Positions 7,368 to 16,170 of a DNA stretch of 39,442 bases are shown here, piece after piece (the stretch's first letter is position 1; each line of letters opens with the position of its first letter). The position numbers and the translations under genes were made by a program. The stretch lies in assembly GCA_964418425.1 (NCBI GenBank), contig CAYQLT010000024.1:1-39442 (forward strand). The letters run 5' to 3'. The notes under the pieces were generated by a model that did no database searches, was not told the DNA's origin, and saw only the letters and a program-made list of their open reading frames with translations. The stretch comes from CAYQLT01 sp964418425. Its GTDB lineage: Bacteria > Bacillota > Limnochordia > Limnochordales > Geochordaceae.

Positions 7368-9254
7368 ATGCAATTCGCCCGGGGGGGCGGGCGGTCCTCT
7401 TCCGTCGAGGAGAAGCCCGCGCATCAGGTGGAGGCGGCCAATGGGGCCCGCACGGCCCTGCGTGAGGGCATGACCATTCGGGTGGCCGGAGAGTCGGGCG
7501 AAGGTGTCATCACCACGGGCGAGATGCTCTCGTGGGCGTTGTCCCGGGCCGGCTGGTGGGTCAGCACCTTCCGAACGTATCCGGCCGAGATCCGGGGCGG
7601 TCCCTGCATGTTTCAGGTGCGCGTCCACAGCCAGCCACTGGATTCGGCTACAGGGGCGGTGGACGTGCTGGTGGCGTTCAACGACGAGGCCATCGCCCTC
7701 CACCAGGATGCGGTGCGGCCCGGCGGGGTCATCCTCTACGATCTTCCGTCAGGAGGCCAGAGGCCGGCAGGGTTGCGGTCCGATGTGGTCGCCCGGGGCG
7801 TCCCCTTCGGTGAGGTGGCCCTTCAAAGACTCCAAAACCGCCTCTCCAAAAACATGGTGGCGCTGGGTGCCACCTATGCGGCCATGAATCTCCCGCCCGA
7901 CTCGGCCGAGGAGTTCGTGCGCCGGCGCTTCCAGGCGAAGGGGCAAGACGTGGTGGACGTCAACGTCCGGGCCATCGAGCTGGGTTACCAGCTGGCCCGG
8001 GAGCAGCTGTCCGGGATTCCGGCTCTGGCGCACCTGTCGGACACACAGGCCGTCCGCAAGGCCGAGCAGGCGGGAGGGACGGCGACCCGCGCGGTGCGGC
8101 GTGTGCTCCTGTCCGGCAACCAGGCCCTGAGCCTGGGCGCCATCGCGGGGGGATGCCGCTACTATGCAGGCTACCCCATTACCCCCGCCAGCGACATCCT
8201 GGAGTTCATGGCGGCCCACCTCCCCTCCTTCGGGGGTGTGGTGATCCAGACCGAAGACGAAATCGCTGCCCTGGCCTCGGCCCTGGGCGCCTCCTTCGGG
8301 GGCGTTCCGGCCATGACCGCCACCTCCGGCCCGGGCTTTGACCTGATGGTGGAGCTTCTCGGGCTGGGCGTCATGAGCGAGCTGCCGGTGGTCATCGTGG
8401 ACGTGCAGCGGGCCGGGCCCAGCACGGGAATGCCCACCAAGACCGAGCAGGGCGATCTGTACGGGGCGATCTTCGCCGGTCATGGCGAAGCGCCCCGGGT
8501 TGTCCTGGCGCCTCTGCACGTGCGGGACTGCTATGAGGTGGGCCGACAGGCTTTCCAGCTGGCCGAGGCTTACCAGACCCCCGTGGTGGTGCTCAGCGAA
8601 CTGGCTTTGGCCCAGCGGACGGAGACGGTGGAGCAGCCGGAGCCCGAGGAGGCCGCGCGGCCGCCGGTGGGCTCTGTGCGCCTGGCGACGGGCCGAAACG
8701 GCGAGTTTCGCCGGTACGTGGACACCGAGACGGGCGTGTCGGCGCGCAGCCTGCCCGGTGACCCCGCAGGGCTCCACGTCATCACGGGGCTGGAGCACGA
8801 TGACTACGGTCACCCCAACTACGACCCCGAGGTCCATCGCCGCATGACGGCCAAGCGCTACCGCAAGATGGAGCGCCTGCGGGAGCAAGCGGAGGCGCAG
8901 CCGCAGCACTGGACGGCGGAGTTCGGGACGCCGCAGGCCCGTATCGGGCTTTTGGGGTGGGGATCCACCTTCGGCGCGGCTCGGGAGGCCGCCCGTATGG
9001 CCGAGCGGATGGGCGTAGGGGTTCGGGGGTTGTGGGTCAAGCTTCTGGCGCCGCTGCCGGTCAACGCCATCCGGCGGTTCATGGAGGGACTGGAGGTGGT
9101 GCTCGTGGCGGAGCTCAACGCCAGCGGGCAGTTCCTCCACTACCTGGGCTCCCAGGGCGTGGTGGGGCCCCTGGTGGGGATCAATAAGCAGGAAGGGCTT
9201 CCCTTCTCTCCCGACGATATCCTGGCCCGTATCCTGGAGGTGGCACGGGCATGA
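7368..9254 (+). CDS. korA: 2-oxoacid:ferredoxin oxidoreductase, fused gamma-alpha subunit
   Basis: Subunit of a 2-oxoacid:ferredoxin oxidoreductase (2-oxoglutarate or broad-range type). With KorB it oxidatively decarboxylates a 2-oxoacid to its CoA ester and reduces ferredoxin. The 628-residue protein has the gamma domain first (about 35-210: RVAGESGEGVITTGE, YPAEIRGGPCMFQVRV). The alpha pyrimidine-binding domain follows from about 245, with YAGYPITPASDILEF (CoA-contact region), QTEDEIAALASALGAS and ATSGPGFDLM. The C-terminal domain carries GWGSTFGAAREA and VAELNASGQF. This fused gamma-alpha layout is the normal KorA form. ATG 7368 is preferred, with a G-rich stretch about ten bases before it; TTG 7323 or ATG 7469 are alternatives. 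It overlaps korB by four bases (ATGA), so the two are translationally coupled. Confidence 0.92.
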   Translation: MQFARGGGRSSSVEEKPAHQVEAANGARTALREGMTIRVAGESGEGVITTGEMLSWALSRAGWWVSTFRTYPAEIRGGPCMFQVRVHSQPLDSATGAVDVLVAFNDEAIALHQDAVRPGGVILYDLPSGGQRPAGLRSDVVARGVPFGEVALQRLQNRLSKNMVALGATYAAMNLPPDSAEEFVRRRFQAKGQDVVDVNVRAIELGYQLAREQLSGIPALAHLSDTQAVRKAEQAGGTATRAVRRVLLSGNQALSLGAIAGGCRYYAGYPITPASDILEFMAAHLPSFGGVVIQTEDEIAALASALGASFGGVPAMTATSGPGFDLMVELLGLGVMSELPVVIVDVQRAGPSTGMPTKTEQGDLYGAIFAGHGEAPRVVLAPLHVRDCYEVGRQAFQLAEAYQTPVVVLSELALAQRTETVEQPEPEEAARPPVGSVRLATGRNGEFRRYVDTETGVSARSLPGDPAGLHVITGLEHDDYGHPNYDPEVHRRMTAKRYRKMERLREQAEAQPQHWTAEFGTPQARIGLLGWGSTFGAAREAARMAERMGVGVRGLWVKLLAPLPVNAIRRFMEGLEVVLVAELNASGQFLHYLGSQGVVGPLVGINKQEGLPFSPDDILARILEVARA

Positions 9255-10174
9255 GTGGGGTGGGGCCCGCGAGCGTGACGTTACCCCGGCTCGAAGACGG
9301 GGTGCAGTGGAAGGCGTCGGATTACCGGGGTATCAAGCCCATCTGGTGCCCGGGCTGCGGCGATTACGCGATCCTCAACGCCCTGATCCAGGTGCTGGTG
9401 AGAAACCAGGCGGATCCGTCGCGCCTGGCCATCGTCTCCGGCATCGGGTGTTCCGGCCGTTTCCCGGCGTTCGTGAAGAGCTACGGCTTCCACGGGGTGC
9501 ACGGGCGGGTGCTGCCGGTGGCGACGGGCCTGAAGCTGGCCCGACCGGATCTGACCGTGGTGGCGGTGGGAGGCGACGGTGACGGCCTGGCCATCGGGAT
9601 GGGCCACCTGCCGCACGCCATCCGCCGTAACGTGGATATCACCTACCTGCTGTTCGACAACCGCATCTACGGCTTGACCAAGGGCCAGCCGTCCCCCACC
9701 ACCGAGGTGGGCCATACGACCCACGCCTCGCCCTTCGGCGTGGCTGAATATCCTCTCAACCCGCTGGCGCTGGCCCTGGTGGCGGGGGCGACTTTTGTGG
9801 GCCGCGGCTTCTCCAGCCATACCAAGCACCTGGCCGACCTCATCGAGGCGGCCATCCTCCATCGGGGCTTCAGCTTCCTGCAGATCATGACGCCCTGCGT
9901 CACTTTCTACGACAACTACAAGGCGTGGAAGGAGCAGGCCTGGGAGATCGGGCCCGAGCATGACCCTTCGGACTTCCAGGCGGCGCTGAGGCTGGCCACC
10001 CAGGCGGAGGGCATGCCCATCGGGCTGTTTTACCGGGTCGAGCGGCCCACATACCTGGATCGCCTGGCGGCAAGCGCCAAAGGCGGAGCTCGGCTACGGG
10101 AGGCCCGCCGCTTCGACCCCGACGAGGATCCCCGGCTGCTGGCCGGCTTGTTGGAGCGGATGGCGGTGGATTGA
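9251..10174 (+). CDS. korB: 2-oxoacid:ferredoxin oxidoreductase beta subunit
   Basis: Beta (thiamine diphosphate and [4Fe-4S]) subunit, 307 residues. WCPGCGDYAI (about 32-41) and IGCSGRFPAF (about 74) give three cluster cysteines, and TPCVTFYDNY near residue 216 gives the fourth. The diphosphate/magnesium motif is GGDGDGLAIGMGHL near residue 110, continuing to DNRIYGLTKGQPSPTT near residue 138. This set is typical of KorB-like two-subunit enzymes, which lack a separate delta ferredoxin subunit. The substrate (2-oxoglutarate, pyruvate or several) cannot be decided from sequence alone. The start overlaps the korA stop, and the operon ends in the terminator at 10198-10241. Expected to be oxygen-sensitive and to supply reduced ferredoxin. 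Confidence 0.93.
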   Translation: MSGVGPASVTLPRLEDGVQWKASDYRGIKPIWCPGCGDYAILNALIQVLVRNQADPSRLAIVSGIGCSGRFPAFVKSYGFHGVHGRVLPVATGLKLARPDLTVVAVGGDGDGLAIGMGHLPHAIRRNVDITYLLFDNRIYGLTKGQPSPTTEVGHTTHASPFGVAEYPLNPLALALVAGATFVGRGFSSHTKHLADLIEAAILHRGFSFLQIMTPCVTFYDNYKAWKEQAWEIGPEHDPSDFQAALRLATQAEGMPIGLFYRVERPTYLDRLAASAKGGARLREARRFDPDEDPRLLAGLLERMAVD

Positions 10175-10197
10175 GGCCGTCGCGGTCCTGGGCGCAG

Positions 10198-10241
10198 GCC
10201 GCCCGGTCAGCCGCGCTGCGGCAGGCCGGGCGGCAGTTTTT
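10198..10241 (+). terminator. Rho-independent terminator after korB
   Basis: Arms GCCGCCCGG (10198-10206) and CCGGGCGGC (10226-10234) pair perfectly over nine bases. An inner GCCGC/GCGGC pairing can extend the stem. TTTTT follows at 10237-10241. It lies 24 bases after the korB stop. Confidence 0.88.
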
Positions 10242-10266
10242 GTAACGGCGGGTGCGAGGGGTGGCG

Positions 10267-10377
10267 TCAGTGCCCGCCGGTGAGCATGCGCAGGACGAGG
10301 CCAACCAGGGTGAGCGCGCCGAAGACGGCCAGGATGTACGGCAGTGCCCTGCGCACCGATGCCGGTTCCAACTGCAT
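10267..10377 (-). CDS. Small single-pass membrane protein (36 residues)
   Basis: A 36-residue reading frame with a short basic N-terminal part (QLEPASVRRA) and one hydrophobic segment (LPYILAVFGALTLVGLVL), ending RMLTGGH. It is supported by AGGAGG three to five bases before the ATG and by a perfect TATAAT about 70 bases upstream on the same strand. It matches no family I recognise. It lies head-to-head with the marR gene, so the MarR operator region could affect both. The topology is likely inserted with the N-terminus inside or outside; this cannot be decided. A chance open frame cannot be excluded at this length. Confidence 0.55.
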   Translation of the reverse strand: MQLEPASVRRALPYILAVFGALTLVGLVLRMLTGGH

Positions 10378-10444
10378 CCCCTCCTGCCAGGCCGCCCCGC
10401 GGGGCCCGGGGGCATCCCCCCGGTGGCCGCCGGGGCACAGGTTC

Positions 10445-10450
10445 ATTATA
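10445..10450 (-). promoter_or_regulatory. Consensus -10 box upstream of the 36-residue membrane protein
   Basis: ATTATA on the plus strand reads TATAAT on the minus strand, in otherwise very GC-rich DNA. No good -35 is seen 16-18 bases upstream, so it would need an activator or a poor -35. Confidence 0.45.
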
Positions 10451-10546
10451 GCGGTTGTGCGGTGAGGCGACCCGGGGGACCGCCGAAGCCGCCGCAAGCC
10501 TCCAGTTCGGACCGCCGTGGCGAGGCCCATGCCGGCCGGGCTTTTC

Positions 10547-10575
10547 TTGACACCTCCGGCGGCCGGTGGTAGCCT
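10547..10575 (+). promoter_or_regulatory. marR promoter
   Basis: Perfect -35 TTGACA (10547-10552), a 17-base spacer and -10 TAGCCT (10570-10575). The start of transcription is expected near 10582, inside the palindrome at 10576-10588. Confidence 0.7.
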
Positions 10576-10588
10576 TTAACCAGGTTAA
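10576..10588. promoter_or_regulatory. Palindromic operator for the MarR regulator
   Basis: TTAACC-A-GGTTAA is a perfect 13-base palindrome abutting the -10 box and covering the expected transcription start. This is the usual position for autorepression by a MarR dimer. Confidence 0.7.
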
Positions 10589-10628
10589 CATCCGGGGCGC
10601 GCGTTCTTGCGCCCGCGCGCCGGGGTGA

Positions 10629-11201
10629 GTGATCCGCGTGATGCCCGCTACCCTTTGGGACCGGCGGTACTGGTATGTGGAGCTGCTCGCCGACTTCTTC
10701 GCCGAAGTGATGTACGACGTCATCACCACCCGCACCCTGTCCGACGCAGGCTCCGACATCACGGTCTCCCAGATGGAGGCTCTCAAGTACCTGCAGAGGC
10801 ACGGCTCCTGCTCGGCCGCGCAGCTTGCCGACGGGTTGCACATGAGCCCCCCTGCGGTCACCAAGCTGGTGGACCGCCTGCTTCGCAAGGGCATGGTGAC
10901 GCGCCGCGAGAATCCCGATGACCGGCGGTCGGTGGAGATTTCCCTGACCGATTCCGGCAGGCTCACGGTGGAGAGGATCCGGGCGCGGCGCAGCCAGGTC
11001 TTCGAGCTGATCCTGGATCGGATGACCCACGAGGAAAGAGAGATGCTGGAGCGGGGCCTGCGGGCGTTTCTGGCCGCCGGGCTCAACGACGCCCGGGTGG
11101 TGGAGGCGCTCTGCCTGCATTGCGGCGACGAGAGCACGCCCCAGTGCCCGCTCATCGACGCGTACCGGGGTCTGACGGGCGAGCCCCTGCAGTGCCGCTG
11201 A
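10629..11201 (+). CDS. MarR family transcriptional regulator with cysteine-rich tail
   Basis: Winged-helix dimeric regulator of the MarR family, 190 residues. Residues about 45-115 form the DNA-binding domain: ITVSQMEALKYLQRHG, QLADGLHMSPPAVTKLVDRL (recognition helix) and the wing MVTRRENPDDRRSVEISLT. C-terminal helices for dimerisation follow. The last 30 residues add a tail with four cysteines (CLHC, QCPL, LQCR), longer than in many MarR proteins and possibly redox- or metal-sensing. Start GTG 10629 or ATG 10641; neither has a decisive ribosome binding site. A perfect palindrome over its own promoter predicts autorepression. The controlled genes may include the divergent 36-residue membrane protein and the downstream cyclic-di-GMP gene, but the ligand is unknown. 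Confidence 0.9.
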   Translation: MIRVMPATLWDRRYWYVELLADFFAEVMYDVITTRTLSDAGSDITVSQMEALKYLQRHGSCSAAQLADGLHMSPPAVTKLVDRLLRKGMVTRRENPDDRRSVEISLTDSGRLTVERIRARRSQVFELILDRMTHEEREMLERGLRAFLAAGLNDARVVEALCLHCGDESTPQCPLIDAYRGLTGEPLQCR

Positions 11202-11387
11202 TCGGCCCCCTGGAACCCTGCGCCGCGCCTGCCCGCACGGCCCCCTTGCCGGGATGGCCCGGACGGTGCTGTCTTCTCCGTCGTTGCGGGACGCAGGAGA
11301 CCGGCGGGGTCGGGCGAAGGTGGAAGCGGCCGCGAGGGGTTGCGGGCACGAGGCTTTGCGCCCGGCCCGCGGGGGGGAAGAGGCCAG

Positions 11388-14300
11388 GTGGCGTCCAGAG
11401 CCCAACGCCCCGGAACGCCGGCGAGCCCGCTTCCGGACCAGCTTCTGAAGCGGCTTTTGGGGCTGTCGGGGTTCAGCCGGGACGCGGTGGCCGCCGCCGA
11501 CGACCTGAGCATCTACCGGCTGGCGGTCCAGGTCGCCCGGGAGGTGCTGGACGGCCGGCACGCCGCGGTGCTCACGGTGGACGGCGAACGCCGGAGCCTG
11601 CGGATCGCCGCTGCGGTGGGGCTGGATCCGGCGACCGTGGAGCGTTTCGCGCTGCCGGCGGGCGAGGGGTTGGTCGGGCAGGCCCTGCGGGAACGGCGGG
11701 TGCTCACCGCCCGGGCGGCGGAGGACCGGCAGTTCGCGCACCCGCCCTGGCAGATCGACTCCTCGGGCACGGTGCTGCTTATCCCGCTGTTCTTGCACGA
11801 CGAACCCCTGGGTGTGCTGTGCGTGGGGCGAGGGCCGCAGGGTTTTGCGCGCTGGGAGGAGCAGGTGGCCGAGCTTTTGGGCAGCCTGCTGGTGGCAGCG
11901 GTGGAGAACGGCCGGCTGCTTCGCCAGGCTCGCAGGCGGCTGCAGGAGGTCTCGACCCTGCTTGAAACCGGTCGCTCCATCCAGTCCGCGGTGGGCCTGG
12001 ACGAGGCCCTGGCCACCATCGTCCGCGAGGCCGTCCATGTGGTGCAGGGCGCCGAGTGCGGGTCGCTGTTCTTGGTGGGGCATGACGCGCGCCTGTCCGT
12101 GCAGGCCTGTATCGGCTATCCGGCCCGACTGCTGCGCGGGGTCCGCCTGGGCCCCGGGGAAGGGTATGCGGGGGAGGTCCTGCGGCGGCGCGAAGGGATG
12201 GTCTTTCACGACCTGGCCGGTTCTCCCTTGATGCAGCCGCTTCGGGCCAAGCTTTCCGCCGATGCGCCCGTCCTCAAAGCCCAGAGCGCGGTGGGCGTGC
12301 CGGTCTGTCTGGGAACCCGGGTGGTGGGGGTGCTGGTGCTGGAAAGCCTCAGCAACCCCAGGGCTTTCGACGACGACGATCTGCGGGTGCTGACGGGGCT
12401 CGCCTCCCATGCGGCCATCGCCGTGGAACGCAACCGCCTGTACGAGCAGCGGCGCAACCTCTACCTGTCGGGCATCCGAACCCTGGTGGCGGCCGTGGAC
12501 GCCCGGGATCCCTCGGCCCGGGGCCATTCGGACCGGGTCGCCTTTTACAGCCGGCGCATCGCACAGGCGATGGGGATGGCCCCGGACTGGGTCGAACGGG
12601 TGGAACTGGCCGCCCTGTTGCACGACGTGGGCAAGATCGGCATCGCGGACTCCGTCCTGCGCAAGCCGGGGCCGTTGGACCCCGCCGAGCGGGCGGTGAT
12701 GATGGCCCACGTGGAGCTGGGCGCGCAGATCCTGGCGGCCAACGAGGCGCTGTCGGAGCTGGTGCCGCTGGTGCGCCACCACCACGAATGGTACTCCGGG
12801 GGCGGCTACCCTGACGGGCTGGCCGGCGACGCGATCCCGCTGGGAGCCGCCATCATTTCCGTGGCGGACGCCTTTGACACCATGACCACCGGACGGCCGT
12901 ACCGCCCTGCGGTTTCGCTGGAGCAGGCGATGGCGGAGTTGAAGCGGTGGTCCGGCGTGCAGTTCCGACCCGATGTGGTGGAGGCGCTGGAGCGGGCGCT
13001 CAGGGAGGACGAGGAGGCAGGTTCGGAGTATATCTTCCAGCTCAGGCAGTGGGTCACGGAGGCGGCCGGTACGGAGGCCGGGGTGGAGTACCGGGCGTTG
13101 CGGCCCGACTCGGCCGGGCCGGGCGAGTCGCCCCCGCAGGCCGCCGGCCGGCAGGAGGGCGCGCAGGCCGCCGCGGACGGAGCTCCCGGGCCAGGCGCGG
13201 GGAGCGGCCGGGAGGTGGCCTCGGGTGCGGGGGCGCGCCCGGCCCTGCAGGCGCAAGCCGCCCCCATCTCGCCGATCCAGACCCGGGAGCTGGCCGCGCT
13301 GTACCGCATGACCCAGGTGGTGCGGGATGTGCTGGATCTGCCCACCCTGGTGCAGCACATCCTGCGAATCATCGAGAGCGAGCTGCAGATGGCCAACTCG
13401 TGCGTCTTCTTGGCCGATGACGAGACGGGCGAGCTGGTCATGGTGGCCGGTTCCGGCAGCCTGGCGGGCTTTGAGGGGTTGCGGCTCAGCCCCAACCAGG
13501 GGGTCAGCGGCTGGGTGTTCACCCACGGACTGCCGGTGCTGGTGCCCGATGTCAGCAAGGAACCCCGGTACTTCCCGGGGCCGCCCACCACCCGCTCGGA
13601 GGTGGTGGTTCCCCTGACCAGCGGCGGGAAGGTGCTGGGCACGCTGACGGTGGACAGCCCGATGCTGGACGCCTTCTCGCTGGAAGAGGTGCGGGCCCTG
13701 ACGGCGGTGGCTCAACAGGCGGCTGTCGCCATCGAGGTGGCCAAGCTGCACCAGCAGGCCACCCGGGCCGCGCTGCGCGACGGGCTGACGGACCTCTTCA
13801 ACCACCGGCATTTTTACGAGCGTCTGGAGGACGAGCTGGAGCGGGCCGAACGGTACGGTTACGGGCTGCAGGTGGTCATCGGGGACGTGGACGGGCTCAA
13901 GGAGATCAACGACAACCTGGGGCACCTGGCCGGCGACTCGGCCCTGTCCGCCATCGCGAGCGTGCTGCGCCGCCACTGCCGACGATACGATGTGCTGGCT
14001 CGTTACGGCGGCGACGAGTTCAGCATCGTCATGCCCCAGACGGATCGGCAGGGGGCGCTGCAGGCGCTGGTTCGCCTGGATCAGGCCCTGAGCCAGGCCA
14101 CCTTCAACTGGTCCGATCTGGCGCTGCCCCTGCCCTCCATCAGCTGGGGGGTGGCGGGCTTTCCCGAGGATGGCCGGCGAGCGTCGGAGCTGGTNNNNNN
14201 NNNNNNNNNNNNNNNNNNNNNNNNNNNNNNNNNNNNNNNNNNNNNNNNNNNNNNNNNNNNNNNNNNNNNNNNNNNNNNNNNNNNNNNNNNNNNNTCAGCT

Positions 14301-14476
14301 GGGGGGTGGCGGGCTTTCCCGAGGATGGCCGGCGAGCGTCGGAGCTGGTAGCGGTCGCAGACGCCCGCATGTACCACGCCAAACGGGAGCGGCAGTTTTC
14401 CATCCGGGGCCGCAGCATGCTGGTGAGCGGCCCGACCGCCACCGAGGGGACGGGACGCCTGGAGGGGAGCCGGTGA
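11388..14476 (+). CDS. GAF-GAF-HD-GYP-GAF-GGDEF cyclic-di-GMP enzyme (interrupted by an assembly gap)
   Basis: A soluble signalling protein of 977 residues once the duplicated 55 bases and 100 Ns are collapsed. Order: GAF (about 40-180), GAF (about 190-348), HD-GYP phosphodiesterase (about 360-535), an Ala/Gly/Pro/Glu linker (about 548-627), GAF (about 630-790), GGDEF diguanylate cyclase (about 798-955). The HD-GYP site looks intact (LLHDVGKIGI near 412, GGGYPDGL near 472). The cyclase site is the canonical RYGGDEF near 873, preceded by RRYD at the product-inhibition (I-site) position. One chain thus carries both c-di-GMP synthesis and breakdown, each beside its own sensor. No membrane segment or signal peptide. 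GTG 11388 is preferred, with GGGGGGGAAGAGG just upstream; TTG 11340 is possible. The stop overlaps the next gene (GTGA). Confidence 0.9.
14140..14349. other. Assembly gap (100 N) flanked by a duplicated 55-base contig overlap
   Basis: N runs from 14195 to 14294. Bases 14140-14194 equal 14295-14349 over 55 positions. Collapsing 155 bases joins the GGDEF domain to the expected tail AVADARMYHAKRERQF, confirming a contig-overlap artefact of the same size as the one at 5334-5433. Confidence 0.94.
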
Positions 14477-15282
14477 TCCGGCCGGAAGGGCGGCCGGTGT
14501 GGCTGGCCCGTGCCCGGATCGACGGTCTGCACGCCTGGGTGGCGGCACCGACGAGACCGGCACGGCACCGCCCGCTGGCGGTGCTGGTGCCGGGGCTTCT
14601 GGACCATCCCGCCCGGCACGCGGGGTGGCTGGTGGAACTGGCCGGGCAGAACCTGGTGGCCGTGGCGCCGTCGCCCGCCTTCGGGGCGGACGAACCGGGC
14701 TTTCGGGCTCGTCTGGCGCACGGCTTTCTGCGGGCGTTGGATGGGGCCGTGCAACAGACCGTGGAGCGGATCGGTGGCGTGATCCGCGCGTGCTGCGGCT
14801 TTCGCGGCGCGGACGCCTCCAGGGTGGCCCTCATAGGGGTTTCAGCGGGTGGATGGGCCGCTTTGCGGGCCGCGCTGGCTGCTCCGGGTGTGGTGGCCGT
14901 CGCCTGTGTGCTGTCGGGGCCGGGCTGGGAACGCCCGCCGACGGAGGCGGAGCCTGCCATGCGGGCGGAGCTGGGAGCCGGGGAGCTTTCGCTGGAAGGC
15001 GAGCAGCCTTTTGAGCAGGACCGCTACCCGGGCCTGCACGCCGAAGCGGTGCTGCAGCGGGCCGGATCCCTGGTCGGTCGGGCGATCCTCTTGGTGCAGG
15101 GCGGCCAGGACAGCTGGGTGCCGGCGGAGCCCAGCCGGCGCCTGTACGAGCGGCTGCACGAGATGGGGCCTCGGAAGCCCGAGCGGGTCCAGCTGGTGGT
15201 CTACCCTGCTTTGGGGCATCGGCTGACGGCGCCCATGCAGCAGCGCGTGACGTCGTGGGTGGCCTGGATGCTGGCGAGTTGA
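14473..15282 (+). CDS. Alpha/beta hydrolase
   Basis: Predicted cytoplasmic alpha/beta-hydrolase fold enzyme, 269 residues. The nucleophile elbow is IGVSAGGWAAL near residue 117. The acid is the aspartate in VQGGQDSWVP near residue 213. The base is the histidine in PALGHRLT near residue 251. An early strand PLAVLVPGLLDHP and a following histidine-containing stretch fit the oxyanion region. It resembles the dienelactone hydrolase/peptidase-like group, but the substrate cannot be named. The start is GTG, overlapping the stop of the cyclic-di-GMP gene by four bases, with GGAGGGGAG just upstream, so the two are translationally coupled. The DUF429 gene follows after 25 bases. Confidence 0.82.
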   Translation: MIRPEGRPVWLARARIDGLHAWVAAPTRPARHRPLAVLVPGLLDHPARHAGWLVELAGQNLVAVAPSPAFGADEPGFRARLAHGFLRALDGAVQQTVERIGGVIRACCGFRGADASRVALIGVSAGGWAALRAALAAPGVVAVACVLSGPGWERPPTEAEPAMRAELGAGELSLEGEQPFEQDRYPGLHAEAVLQRAGSLVGRAILLVQGGQDSWVPAEPSRRLYERLHEMGPRKPERVQLVVYPALGHRLTAPMQQRVTSWVAWMLAS

Positions 15283-15307
15283 GAAACCGGCTGCGGGGGG
15301 CGCACGG

Positions 15308-16165
15308 GTGCGGTTCATTGGCATCGACCTGGCGTGGTCCGAGGGCCGCTCCAGCGGGGTCGTGGTGCTCGACGCGCAGGGAAGGCCGGAGGCGTCAGCT
15401 TATCTGGAGGATCTGGGGGCGGTGGCATCCTTCTGCCTGGCCCGGGCGGCGCTGGGTCCGGTGGCCGTGGGGGTGGATGCGCCCCTGAAGGTGCCCAACG
15501 CGACCGGCCAGCGTGCGGCGGAGCGAGAGCTTCTGCGAGTCTTTGCCGAGCACCGGCTGGGAGCCCACGTGGCCAACCGGCAGCGGTTGCTGAAGGTGCA
15601 CGGGGCCATCCGGGGCGAGCAACTGGTTCGCCTTCTGGCAGGACGTTTCCGCCTGGGTGCGGGCGCAGTGGAGGGGCACGTCGCAGCCGATGGCTCCGGG
15701 GTGGGGGGTAACCCGGGCACCCGGGGCCTGCCGGGCGTGCTGTTGGAGGTGTACCCGCATGCGGCCCTCATTGCCTGGTTCGACCTGGATCGACCGCTCG
15801 CCTACAAGCGGGGGCCGCTGCAAGCCCGCGTTCGGGGCCTAAGGCGCCTGGCCCGGCTGCTGGCCTCGCTGAAATCCGCCGATCCGCCCCTGGACCTGGG
15901 CGATGCGGTCTGGCTTCCCGATCCGGAGTGGGAGCCCGCATGGGAGGGGGCCACCCTGGCCGGCGCGCGCCACCTGGAGAGCCTCATGGATGCCGCCGTG
16001 TGCGCCCATGTGGTACGCTACTGGTACCGCTGGGGGCTTCGGCGCTGCCGCGTGTTCGGGTCAGCAGCGCAAGGGGAGATCGTCACGCCCGTGCCCAGGG
16101 CCTTGTGGGCCGACGAGGGCGTCGCTGCAGGGGAGGGCGGGACGGCCCATCGCGGAGAGGGGTGA
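15308..16165 (+). CDS. DUF429 family protein (RNase H-like fold)
   Basis: A 285-residue protein of the DUF429 family, predicted to adopt an RNase H-like/actin-like fold with unknown function. Signatures are the N-terminal FIGIDLAWSEGRSSGVVVLD with its acidic residue, VAVGVDAPLKVPN near residue 58, a basic central part (GAHVANRQRLLKVHG), LLEVYPHAAL near residue 145, and the terminal SLMDAAVCAHVVRYW near residue 222. The VYPHA segment and the aspartate in the DAAVCAH segment are the usual conserved points. Start GTG. It sits inside the run formed by the hydrolase and the adenosine-specific kinase, and its stop lies next to the kinase ribosome binding site, suggesting cotranscription. Confidence 0.82.
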   Translation: MRFIGIDLAWSEGRSSGVVVLDAQGRPEASAYLEDLGAVASFCLARAALGPVAVGVDAPLKVPNATGQRAAERELLRVFAEHRLGAHVANRQRLLKVHGAIRGEQLVRLLAGRFRLGAGAVEGHVAADGSGVGGNPGTRGLPGVLLEVYPHAALIAWFDLDRPLAYKRGPLQARVRGLRRLARLLASLKSADPPLDLGDAVWLPDPEWEPAWEGATLAGARHLESLMDAAVCAHVVRYWYRWGLRRCRVFGSAAQGEIVTPVPRALWADEGVAAGEGGTAHRGEG

Positions 16166-16170
16166 GCGCG

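Noticed and set aside
7295..7465. A possible upstream reading frame before korA starting at ATG 7295
   Set aside because: It overlaps korA in another frame, has only a weak ribosome binding site and no recognisable product. It is kept only as a possible leader peptide.
10446..13976. A 1176-codon minus-strand open frame opposite the cyclic-di-GMP gene
   Set aside because: It is antisense to GAF, HD-GYP and GGDEF domains with intact motifs. Its His, Gln, Arg and Pro composition is that of a GC-driven shadow frame.
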